Assembly: GCA_032027165.1 (NCBI GenBank)
Contig: JAVSMO010000001.1
Coordinates: 2,481,919-2,545,918, forward strand
DNA: 64,000 nucleotides
DNA from: Denitratisoma sp.
GTDB taxonomy: Bacteria > Pseudomonadota > Gammaproteobacteria > Burkholderiales > Rhodocyclaceae
Reading direction: 5' to 3'
Shown piece after piece: positions 57,047 to 64,000 of the stretch. Numbering within the stretch: position 1 is the first letter of the stretch; each line of letters starts with the position of its first letter. The translations under genes were made by a program, and so were the position numbers. The notes beneath the pieces are model-generated. The model was given only the letters and a program-made list of their open reading frames with translations. It was not told the DNA's origin and did no database searches.

Positions 57047-58315
57047 ATGAGCCCTGCCGCCACCCCACACGAGAAGGGCGCCGACCACCTGCGGCGCCTG
57101 ATGCTGATGCGCTGGTTCGCCGTCGCCGGGCAGCTTGCCCTCATCGCGGCGGCACGGCCCCTGCTCGACATCGAATTGCCGCTGGCGCCGATGCTGGCCA
57201 TCGTGGCCCTGCTCGCCGGATTCAACCTCGCCACGCGGCAGCGCCTGGCGCGGAGCGGGGCTGTCGCCGACAGCGAACTGTTCGCCCAGCTCTGCGTGGA
57301 CATCACGGCGCTCACCCTGCTGCTTTTCTTCAGCGGCGGCGCCGCCAATCCGCTGGTTTCCCTCTACCTGCCCTCGATCGCCATCGCCGCGGTGGTGTTG
57401 CCGGGGCGCTTCGCCTGGGGCGTCGTGTTCCTCGGCGTCGCCGCCTATTCGCTGCTGGTGTTCTGGAACGTTCCCCTGCCGGTGCCGGACGCCGAGCGCG
57501 CCACGCGGCTGCACCTGGCCGGCATGTGGCTGATCTTCGTCGCCTCCGCCGCCCTCATCGCCTGGTTCGTCGCGCGCATGGCCGCCGCCATCCGCAGCCG
57601 CGACCTGGAACTGGCCGCCGCACGCGAGGAAGCCCTGCGCAACGAACGCGTGATCGCGCTGGGCAGCTTGGCCGCCGGCGCCGCGCACGAGCTGGGCACG
57701 CCGCTGGCGACCATGGCCATCCTCGCCGGCGAGCTGGGCCGCAATGCGGACCTGGGCCCGGAGACGCAGGAGGACCTGGCCCTGCTGCGCGAGCAGGTCG
57801 AGCACTGCAAGGGCATCATCACGGGCTTGGCTGCGCGCGCCGGACAGACGCGCGCCGAGGGCGGCGGCGCCATCGACCTCGACCGCTGGCTGGAGCAGGT
57901 CATCGCCCGCTGGCGCCAGCTGCGGCCGCACGCCGAGGCAAAAGTCAGCCTCCATGGCACGGCGCCGGCACCGCGGGTGGTCGGCGAAGCCACCCTCGAG
58001 CAGGCCCTCCTCAACCTGTTCAACAACGCCGCCGACGCCGGTGGCGGTGAAATCGACATCAAGGCGGAATGGGATGGCGGGCGGCTGCAGCTGGAGGTCA
58101 GCGACCGCGGCCCGGGCTTCGACGAAAGCGTCCTGCTCGCCGCCGGGCGCGCCTTCGTCACGACACGGGCGGAGGGCACCGGCATTGGCCTGTTCCTCGC
58201 CCACGCCGCGGTGGAGCGGCTGGGCGGCCGCATCGTGCTGGCCAACCGCGAGGGCGGCGGCGCCGTCACCCGCATCGAGCTTCCTTTGGAAAAAATCAGG
58301 GCAGAAAAAGCATGA
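57047..58315 (+). CDS. regB: Redox-sensing histidine kinase RegB/PrrB
   Basis: The 422-residue kinase has six membrane helices in the first 185 residues. The quinone-site motif FFSGGAANPLVSLYLPSIAIAA lies near 92, between helices 3 and 4. The cytoplasmic part has the H-box GSLAAGAAHELGTPLATMAILAGEL (His near 215) and a Cys in QVEHCKGIITGL near 260, at the place of the redox-active Cys of RegB. Kinase boxes follow (LLNLFNNAADAGG, GTGIGLFLAHAAVERLGG). It senses the quinone pool or redox state and phosphorylates RegA. It overlaps regA by 4 bp. Confidence 0.93.
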   Translation: MSPAATPHEKGADHLRRLMLMRWFAVAGQLALIAAARPLLDIELPLAPMLAIVALLAGFNLATRQRLARSGAVADSELFAQLCVDITALTLLLFFSGGAANPLVSLYLPSIAIAAVVLPGRFAWGVVFLGVAAYSLLVFWNVPLPVPDAERATRLHLAGMWLIFVASAALIAWFVARMAAAIRSRDLELAAAREEALRNERVIALGSLAAGAAHELGTPLATMAILAGELGRNADLGPETQEDLALLREQVEHCKGIITGLAARAGQTRAEGGGAIDLDRWLEQVIARWRQLRPHAEAKVSLHGTAPAPRVVGEATLEQALLNLFNNAADAGGGEIDIKAEWDGGRLQLEVSDRGPGFDESVLLAAGRAFVTTRAEGTGIGLFLAHAAVERLGGRIVLANREGGGAVTRIELPLEKIRAEKA

Positions 58316-58848
58316 CCGAAACCCCGCAAATCCTCGTCATCGACGACGATCCCGCCTTCAACCGCGTGCTCAGCCGCGCGCTGAAGAGTCGCGGCTTTGA
58401 CGTCGCCAGTGCCAGCAGCGCGGAGGAAGCCGCCGCGCTCATCCCGGCGACGCGCCCGGCGCGCGCCGTGCTGGACCTCAACATCGGCGGCACCTCCGGC
58501 CTGGCGCTGATCGCGCCGCTGCTGGCCGCCAACCCGGAATGCCGCATCGTCGTGCTGACCGGCTATGCCAGCATCGCCACGGCCGTCGAGGCGATCAAGC
58601 TCGGCGCCACGCACTACCTCGCCAAGCCGACCGATGTGGACGCCATCCTGGCCGGCTTCGAGGCGAAGGCGCCCCAGGCGGATTTCACGCCGCCCAGCGA
58701 GCCGCTCTCGATAGACCGTCTGGAATGGGAGCACATCCAGCGCGTGCTCAAGGAAAACGACGGCAACATCTCGTCGACTGCCCGGGCGCTGAAGATGCAC
58801 CGGCGCACCCTGCAGCGCAAACTGATGAAGCGCCCCGTGAAGAGTTAG
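58312..58848 (+). CDS. regA: Redox response regulator RegA/PrrA
   Basis: The 178-residue regulator has a receiver domain (DDD at 11-13, phosphoacceptor Asp55 in RAVLDLNIGGTSGL, Lys in YLAKPTDVDAIL). A Pro-containing linker (FTPPSEPLSIDRLEWEHIQ) leads to a Fis-type helix-turn-helix (NDGNISSTARALKMHRRTLQRKLMKRPVKS), which is the RegA hallmark. It would bind GNGRC-N5-GNCGC boxes; two lie within 2 kb upstream. It starts on the ATGA overlap with regB and overlaps the AEC gene stop by 4 bp. Confidence 0.93.
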   Translation: MTETPQILVIDDDPAFNRVLSRALKSRGFDVASASSAEEAAALIPATRPARAVLDLNIGGTSGLALIAPLLAANPECRIVVLTGYASIATAVEAIKLGATHYLAKPTDVDAILAGFEAKAPQADFTPPSEPLSIDRLEWEHIQRVLKENDGNISSTARALKMHRRTLQRKLMKRPVKS

Positions 58849-59720
58849 CCCAGTGCGATGGCCAAGGCCATCGAGATGAAGAGCAGCGCGGCGACGTTGC
58901 CGATCATGACGATCGAGGCCACCTTCTCCGGCTCCTGCCGGTAGCGCTCGGCGAAGACGTAGTTGAGCACCGCCGGCGGCAGCGCGCCGAAGATCAGCAG
59001 CATGCCGCTGTGCTGCGCATCGAGCCCGAGCAGGCGCGCCGCGACCCAGGCGATGGCCATCCCGATCAGCGGGCGCGCCGCGGCCCCGGCGACGCCGATG
59101 CGCCAGGTGTGGAAGTTGGCGTCGGTCAGGCGTACGCCGAGCGAGAACAGCAGCAGCGGAATCGAGATCTCGCCGAGCATGCGAATGGCCGTCAGCAGCG
59201 GCGGCCACAGTTCGATACCCGAAACGCTGATGCCCAGGCCGGCCAGGGCGGCCAGCACCACCGGCATGCGCCAGAGGCTTGCCAGGCGGGCACGATGGTC
59301 GAGAATGTAGATGCCGAGCGAGAAGTGCAGCAGGTTCTCGACCAGGAACAGCACCACCGCCGCCGGCAGCGCCGCCTCGCCGAAGGCCAGCACGGCCAGC
59401 GGCAGGCCCATGTTGCCGGAGTTGTTGAACATCATCGGCGGCACGAAGGTCTTCGCCTCGACCCCCATCAGCCGCGCCAGCGGCCAGGCCAGCAGCCCCG
59501 AGCCGAGCACCACGGCGAGCGCACCCAACGCCAGCGACTGATAGCTCGCCAGGTCGAAAGACTTGCCGGCCAGCGTGGCAAACACCAGCGCCGGCACGAA
59601 GACGTCCATGTTGATCTCGTTGGCGAAGGACATGTCCGGCCGCCGCGCGCGGCCGTAGAGCCAGCCCGCCATGACGATGGCGAACAGCGGAAAGATGATG
59701 GAGACGATCCTGAGCAGCAT
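58845..59720 (-). CDS. AEC family transporter (auxin-efflux-carrier type permease)
   Basis: The 291-residue membrane protein has about ten helices in two inverted halves, starting LLRIVSIIFPLFAIVMAGWLYGR. It has the conserved NMDVFVPALVFATLAG and, in the middle, PPMMFNNSGNMGLPLAVLAFGE. The broken helices with NNSGNMGLP are the substrate-site signature. Bacterial members move malonate, malate or other organic acids. No neighbour reveals the substrate. Confidence 0.9.
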   Translation of the reverse strand: MLLRIVSIIFPLFAIVMAGWLYGRARRPDMSFANEINMDVFVPALVFATLAGKSFDLASYQSLALGALAVVLGSGLLAWPLARLMGVEAKTFVPPMMFNNSGNMGLPLAVLAFGEAALPAAVVLFLVENLLHFSLGIYILDHRARLASLWRMPVVLAALAGLGISVSGIELWPPLLTAIRMLGEISIPLLLFSLGVRLTDANFHTWRIGVAGAAARPLIGMAIAWVAARLLGLDAQHSGMLLIFGALPPAVLNYVFAERYRQEPEKVASIVMIGNVAALLFISMALAIALG

Positions 59721-59728
59721 GCAACCGC

Positions 59729-61063
59729 TCAGAGGACGTAGCGGGCGAGGTCCTCGCTCTGCGCCAGATCCTTCAGGCGCGCATCGACGTAGGCGGCGTC
59801 GACGACCAACGCCGCCTTGCCGTGGCTGCCGGCATCGAAGGCGACTTCCTCGAGCAGCTTCTCCATGACCGTATACAGCCGGCGCGCACCGATGTTCTCG
59901 GTCTTCTCGTTCACGGCGAAGGCGATCTCGGCGAGTCGGCGAATGCCGTCGGTCTTGAATTCCAGCTCGACGTCCTCGGTGGCGAGCAACGCCTCGTACT
60001 GCCGCGTCAGGCAGGCGTCGGTGCCGGTGAGAATCTGCTCGAAATCCTCCACGGAAAGCGAATCCAGCTCGACACGGATGGGGAAGCGGCCCTGCAGCTC
60101 GGGAATCAGGTCGGAGGGCTTCGACAGATGGAAGGCGCCGCTGCCGATGAACAGGATGTGGTCGGTCTTCACCATGCCGTACTTGGTAGCGATGGTAGTG
60201 CCCTCGACCAGCGGCAGCAGGTCGCGCTGCACGCCCTGGCGCGAGACGTCGGCGCCGTGCATCTCCGACCGCGACGCGATCTTGTCTATTTCGTCGAGGA
60301 AGACGATGCCGTTCTGCTCGACCGCCTGCACGGCGGCCAGCTTGATCTCGTCGTCGTTCACCAGGCGCGCAGCCTCCTCGTCGGCAATGGCCCTCAGCGC
60401 CTCCCTGATGCTCATCTTCCGCGTCTTGCGCTTGCCCCCGCCGAGGTTCTGGAACATGCCCTGGATCTGCGAAGTCAGCTCTTCCATGCCGGGGGGGGCG
60501 AGGATCTCCATCTGCGCGGCGGGCGCCGCCACCTCGATCTCGACTTCGCGCGCGTCAAGCTCGCCCTCGCGCAGCTTCTTGCGGAACTTCTGCCGCGTCG
60601 CAGTCTCCTCCGTGGCTTCGGCATCGCCATGGAAGCCGACGCTGCGCGCCGGCGGCAGCAGCACGTCGAGCACGCGATCCTCGGCGGCGTCCATGGCGCG
60701 GTCGCGCACGGCGCGCATGGCCGCCTCGCGGCCGTCCTTGATGGCGATCTCGACGAGATCGCGCACGATGGTGTCGACGTCGCGGCCGACATAGCCGACC
60801 TCGGTGAACTTGGTCGCCTCGATCTTGATGAAGGGCGCGTTGGCCAGCCGCGCCAGGCGGCGCGCGATCTCGGTCTTGCCGACGCCGGTGGGGCCGATCA
60901 TGAGGATGTTCTTCGGCGTGATCTCCGAGCGCAGCGGCTCGGCCACCTGGGCGCGGCGCCAGCGGTTGCGCAGGGCGATGGCGACGGCGCGCTTGGCGCG
61001 CCCCTGGCCGACGATGTTCTTGTCCAGCTCGTGGACGATTTCCTGCGGCGTCATCGTGCTCAT
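59729..61063 (-). CDS. hslU: ATP-dependent protease ATPase subunit HslU
   Basis: The 444-residue AAA+ unfoldase has [34 protein letters not shown] at the start, Walker [16 protein letters not shown] near 60, the pore-loop motif [16 protein letters not shown] near 85, Walker [13 protein letters not shown] near 255, an intermediate domain at about 110-230 and the C-terminal anchor ending DLARYVL that docks into HslV. It overlaps hslV by 4 bp and unfolds substrates for it. A second in-frame ATG (61054) is also possible. Confidence 0.98.
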   Translation of the reverse strand: MSTMTPQEIVHELDKNIVGQGRAKRAVAIALRNRWRRAQVAEPLRSEITPKNILMIGPTGVGKTEIARRLARLANAPFIKIEATKFTEVGYVGRDVDTIVRDLVEIAIKDGREAAMRAVRDRAMDAAEDRVLDVLLPPARSVGFHGDAEATEETATRQKFRKKLREGELDAREVEIEVAAPAAQMEILAPPGMEELTSQIQGMFQNLGGGKRKTRKMSIREALRAIADEEAARLVNDDEIKLAAVQAVEQNGIVFLDEIDKIASRSEMHGADVSRQGVQRDLLPLVEGTTIATKYGMVKTDHILFIGSGAFHLSKPSDLIPELQGRFPIRVELDSLSVEDFEQILTGTDACLTRQYEALLATEDVELEFKTDGIRRLAEIAFAVNEKTENIGARRLYTVMEKLLEEVAFDAGSHGKAALVVDAAYVDARLKDLAQSEDLARYVL

Positions 61064-61596
61064 TCGAGCACCTCGATGACGTGGCTCTGGTTGGTGTAGA
61101 TGCACAGGTCGCCGGCCACGGTCAGTGCCTTCTTGACGATCTCCTCGGGCGCCAGGTCGGTGTTCTCCAGCAGGGCGCGCGCCGCCGCCTGCGCGTAGGG
61201 TCCGCCGCTGCCGATGGCGACGATGCCCTGCTCGGGCTCCAGCACGTCGCCGTTGCCGGTGATGATCAGCGAGCTCTGCCGGTCGGCCACCGCCAGCATG
61301 GCCTCGAGCCGGCGCAGGATGCGGTCGGTGCGCCAGTCCTTGGCCAGCTCGACTGCGCTCCTCAGCAGGTTGCCCTGGTGCTTCTCCAGCTTGGCCTCGA
61401 AGCGCTCGAACAGCGTGAAGGCGTCGGCGGTGCCGCCGGCGAAGCCGGCCAGGATCTTCTCCTGGTAGAGGCGGCGCACCTTGCGCGCCGTCGCCTTGAC
61501 GACGATGTTGCCGAGCGTCACCTGGCCGTCGCCGCCCAGGGCGACCGACGCGCCGCGGCGCACGGAAAGAATGGTGGTGCCGTGATATTGCTCCAT
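61060..61596 (-). CDS. hslV: ATP-dependent protease peptidase subunit HslV
   Basis: The 178-residue proteasome-like protease starts [15 protein letters not shown]; processing exposes the catalytic Thr of TTILSVRR. Conserved [45 protein letters not shown] and [21 protein letters not shown] are present. It forms the central double hexamer of the HslUV protease. The ribosome site is weak. The STAS-protein gene ends 38 bp upstream. Confidence 0.98.
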   Translation of the reverse strand: MEQYHGTTILSVRRGASVALGGDGQVTLGNIVVKATARKVRRLYQEKILAGFAGGTADAFTLFERFEAKLEKHQGNLLRSAVELAKDWRTDRILRRLEAMLAVADRQSSLIITGNGDVLEPEQGIVAIGSGGPYAQAAARALLENTDLAPEEIVKKALTVAGDLCIYTNQSHVIEVLE

Positions 61597-61634
61597 GGGG
61601 CTGCCCGATAGAAAAGCGGAAAACGGGGGAAACG

Positions 61635-62846
61635 TCAGAACTTGCGCCGTTCGACGTGGGCCACCTGATTGATGCCGAGCACGCCGAAGAGGGCGTACAG
61701 CAGTTGGTTGGGATTGCGGATCGTCACGCTGCAGCCGGTGATCTGCAGGTTGGTCAGCGTGTTGAGGAACAGCCCGGCGCTGACGAAATCCATGCGCTTG
61801 AGCGCGCTGCAGTCGATGAGCACGTGCTCGCGGCCGGTCGCGAAATCCACCAACTGGCGGAAGGCGTCGGAGCCGGCGCTGTACATCTCGCCCGCGAGGG
61901 GGAAGGCATCCGGCTCGGCCGAGGCCGCCGGCGCAGCCATCGCCGCCGGCTTCTTCGGCGGCGGCCGGTTCTCCCAGGACGGCGGGGATACCTCGAAGGT
62001 GATGGCGTAATTCACCGCCCACTCCTCGAAGGGATCCTGTTGCGCCATGTGCTGATAGAGTTCCAGCAGCAGCATCCAGAGCGGCTCGTCCTCCCGCTTG
62101 CCGACCTCGAGCTTGCCTTTCAGCAGTTCGGCCAGTTTTTCGGCGCCGCTCATCACCAGTTCGCACTTGGCCTTGCGCGCCGCCTGCATCGCCTTCAGCA
62201 GCATCTCCGCACCCAGCGGGTCGACAGTCTGCAGCTTGCCGAATTCGACGCGTGCCACCGGGTTGCCGGCAACGATCTTTTCCAATTGCCTGACCGCCTT
62301 GTCGGCGCTCTCGCCCAACGCACCGGTAAAGGCCACGAAGGCCGTGCCGCCGGTGGTCAGCGCCGGCCCGAGCGACTGCTTCGCCTGTTCGACCCAGGTC
62401 GGCGGCGATTTCTCGTATTTCACCGAGTAGTCGAGGGCGCGCTTGTCGAACAGGTCGCGCTTGCCGACGATCTGGTAGAGGTCGAACAGCATGGCCCACA
62501 CCTGGTCGGCTGCCGCACCCAGGCCGCCGGCATCGGCCGCCGCTTCCAGCGTTGCCAGGGCCACCTCGTCCTGGCCATTGGCGAACAGGATGGCCGCCTC
62601 CTCGACGACCGGATGCATGGTCGCCGAGCTTTCGCGAATCTCGACGTGGCCGGGATGGTCCTCTTCATGCACCTCGATCGCGCCGGGGGCGGTGAAATCC
62701 AGGGATTCCAGTTCTTCCTTCGGTGGCGGCGGCGGTTCGGGCGCCGGCTTGGGCGCAGCCGGGCGCGCCGGCGCGGCGGGCGCCGGTTTCTTGGCTGCCG
62801 GCTTGGCCGGCGGCTCTGGTTTCTTGCCGAAAAGTGAAAAGGCCAC
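61635..62846 (-). CDS. STAS-domain protein with internal duplication
   Basis: The 403-residue soluble protein begins with a Pro/Ala/Lys-rich low-complexity tail (about 8-45). Two copies of a module follow. Copy 1 has [34 protein letters not shown] (about 120) then a STAS-like domain (about 165-250). Copy 2 has [34 protein letters not shown] (about 262) then a second STAS domain with [23 protein letters not shown] (about 345-400). STAS domains bind anti-sigma-like kinases or act as structural partners. The conserved phosphorylatable Ser position is not clear. The function is unknown. Confidence 0.75.
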   Translation of the reverse strand: MAFSLFGKKPEPPAKPAAKKPAPAAPARPAAPKPAPEPPPPPKEELESLDFTAPGAIEVHEEDHPGHVEIRESSATMHPVVEEAAILFANGQDEVALATLEAAADAGGLGAAADQVWAMLFDLYQIVGKRDLFDKRALDYSVKYEKSPPTWVEQAKQSLGPALTTGGTAFVAFTGALGESADKAVRQLEKIVAGNPVARVEFGKLQTVDPLGAEMLLKAMQAARKAKCELVMSGAEKLAELLKGKLEVGKREDEPLWMLLLELYQHMAQQDPFEEWAVNYAITFEVSPPSWENRPPPKKPAAMAAPAASAEPDAFPLAGEMYSAGSDAFRQLVDFATGREHVLIDCSALKRMDFVSAGLFLNTLTNLQITGCSVTIRNPNQLLYALFGVLGINQVAHVERRKF

Positions 62847-62913
62847 GATCTCTGTCAGGAATGTCTAAGTGTGCCAACCCGGCTTGGCCAGGCGGCAGGA
62901 CCGGATATCGCTT

Positions 62914-63687
62914 TTAGCATATCGGCCGGGGAGGCGCAACGCTGAAGCGGATGAACACGAACACGAGACCCGCCGCAGCCAGCATCCAGACACTGGTTGC
63001 CCCTGCCGGCAAATCCGCCAGCGCCGCCAGGGACAGGCCCGCAGTATACCCCGCCACGCCGAGGCCAAGGCCGGCCGCCAGCCGCCGTCGCAGCATGCCA
63101 TGAGTGGCGAGCGCAGGAACGATCAGGCTGGCGAAAACCAGATACACCCCGACCAGCTGTACCGAAACCGTTACGGCCACGGAGAACAGCGCGTAAAACG
63201 CCAGGCCGCTGCCCTGCCGGCCCAATGCCCGCCAAACCAGCAGGAGCACGGCGCTGGCTGCAGCCGCGGCCAGCAGTTGGTCATGCGACACCCACAGCAT
63301 CTGGCCGACCAGAAGGTCACGCAGGTGCTCGCCTCCATGCGCATCGTGCGAGAGCAGCAGCACCGTACCGCTGGCCGCCAGCACGAAGAGCAAGCCGATC
63401 AGCGCCTCCTGCAGCTGCGGCCAGCGCCGCTCGCTCCATTGCAGCAGCAGCGCCGCTGCCAGTGCCGCGCCGACCGCCGCGCCCTGCACGACCCAGGGGT
63501 TGTCCCCCCGCTCGGCCAGGTGCGCCGCCAAGGCGCCGAGGCCGGCCACTTGCGCCACGGCCAGGTCGATGAAGATGATGCCGCGCGACAGCACTTGCAT
63601 GCCCAGCGGCACATGGGTGGCGAGGACGATGACGCCGGCGGCAAAGGCCGGCCAGAGCAGGTCGAGCTGGGCGACGAATTCGTTCAT
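62914..63687 (-). CDS. Metal ABC transporter permease (ZnuB/MntB family)
   Basis: The 257-residue inner-membrane protein has about eight helices. It includes MQVLSRGIIFIDLAVAQVAGLGALAAHL (family signature near 32), EALIGLLFVLAASGTVLLLSHDAHGGEHLRDLLVGQMLWV near 95-135, and VQLVGVYLVFASLIVPALATHGM near 180. It starts at ATG 63687 on the ATGA overlap with the binding-protein gene. It imports Zn2+ or Mn2+. The ATPase gene is not in the window and may lie beyond the right edge. Confidence 0.88.
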   Translation of the reverse strand: MNEFVAQLDLLWPAFAAGVIVLATHVPLGMQVLSRGIIFIDLAVAQVAGLGALAAHLAERGDNPWVVQGAAVGAALAAALLLQWSERRWPQLQEALIGLLFVLAASGTVLLLSHDAHGGEHLRDLLVGQMLWVSHDQLLAAAAASAVLLLVWRALGRQGSGLAFYALFSVAVTVSVQLVGVYLVFASLIVPALATHGMLRRRLAAGLGLGVAGYTAGLSLAALADLPAGATSVWMLAAAGLVFVFIRFSVAPPRPIC

Positions 63688-64000
63688 GGCGCGCCCTTGA
63701 GCTTGACCAGCGTGTCGTCGAAGAGGCCGAAGAGATCCTGCGCCCGCTCGCTGCCGCCGACGGTGAACGGCAGGATGACCAGCGGAATCCCGGCGCGCTC
63801 GGCCAGCCACTCGCCCGGCCGCGGCGAGTCGAAGGGCGTGCGCACGATCAGCCGGACCTGCTGTGTCTTCGCCTGCGCCACCAGCTGTGCCAGGTGGGCG
63901 CTGCCCGGCTCGATGCCGGGCTTGGGCTCCAGCGTGCCGGCCTCGACCAGGCCGAGCCAGTTGAACAGATAGCTGAAGCTCCTGTGCTGGGCGATCACGC
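63684..64000 (-). CDS. Metal ABC transporter substrate-binding protein (ZnuA family), C-terminal part
   Basis: The gene enters from the right edge; only its last 104 codons are seen. VIAQHRSFSYLFNWLGLVEAGTLEPKPGIEPGSAHLAQLV matches the His-containing core of cluster A-I binding proteins (the AQHRSF His is a metal ligand). RLIVRTPFDSPRPGEWLAERAGIPLVILPFTVGG follows. It is periplasmic and hands metal to the permease encoded next. Zinc or manganese cannot be told apart from this part. Confidence 0.85.
   Translation of the reverse strand, partial: VIAQHRSFSYLFNWLGLVEAGTLEPKPGIEPGSAHLAQLVAQAKTQQVRLIVRTPFDSPRPGEWLAERAGIPLVILPFTVGGSERAQDLFGLFDDTLVKLKGAP

Overview
The window is GC-rich, tightly packed bacterial DNA with many 1-13 bp gene overlaps. 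It looks like a betaproteobacterium, most likely Rhodocyclales (Azoarcus/Thauera/Sulfuritalea-like). The reasons are the block PBP1A, pilMNOPQ, aroKB, dgt, gltBD; the cyaY/lptM/lysA group; hslVU; a RegB/RegA pair; a fused IcmF mutase; and a branched-chain ABC transporter linked to an acyl-CoA ligase. This is judged from gene content and protein motifs only. No rRNA, tRNA, IS element, phage gene or CRISPR array was seen.

Layout. 1-4 kb (minus): livM (cut by the window edge), livH, livG and an AMP-binding acyl-CoA synthetase in one operon. 4-8 kb: a Crp/Fnr regulator facing icmF, whose core promoter carries a 20-bp perfect palindrome. 8-12 kb: HDOD signalling pair, TPR lipoprotein, M48 metalloprotease. 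12-21.7 kb: a heavy-metal efflux locus. The minus-strand operon holds an outer membrane factor, a His-rich membrane-anchored protein, an adaptor, an HME-RND pump, a small periplasmic protein, a Met-rich Spy-like protein and a DUF411 protein. A CusRS-type two-component system diverges from it across a 7-2-7 palindrome. 21.6-31 kb: glmS, glmU, gltD and gltB, with a sigma70 promoter and a terminator hairpin in the gltB leader. 31-36.6 kb: an unusual KaiC-like/PPDK-like protein, dgt, aroB, aroK. 36.7-41.7 kb: pilMNOPQ. 42-50.3 kb: PBP1A, cyaY, lptM, lysA and an HAE-type RND pump with its adaptor. 50.3-58.8 kb: ExbD, ExbB, TonB, TonB-dependent receptor, TlpA-like thioredoxin, BNR-repeat protein and PCu(A)C copper chaperone, then divergent regB-regA. 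58.8-64 kb: AEC transporter, hslU, hslV, a duplicated STAS protein and the end of a zinc/manganese-type ABC importer.

The main new idea is that the second metal locus (50.3-57 kb) looks like a copper-acquisition module, resembling the Bradyrhizobium pcu genes but with added TonB/ExbBD, TlpA-like and BNR-repeat partners. It appears wired to the adjacent redox two-component system RegBA. Two matching TGCGRC-N5-GYCGCA boxes occur, one between the chaperone gene and regB and one before the BNR-gene operon. Each is centred about 42 bp before the inferred start of transcription. Copper export/resistance at 12-21 kb and copper import at 50-57 kb therefore lie within 45 kb of each other. Other points of interest are a premature terminator in the gltBD leader, a protein joining a Walker-less KaiC-like domain to a PPDK ATP-grasp module without the phosphohistidine domain, and an internally duplicated STAS protein.
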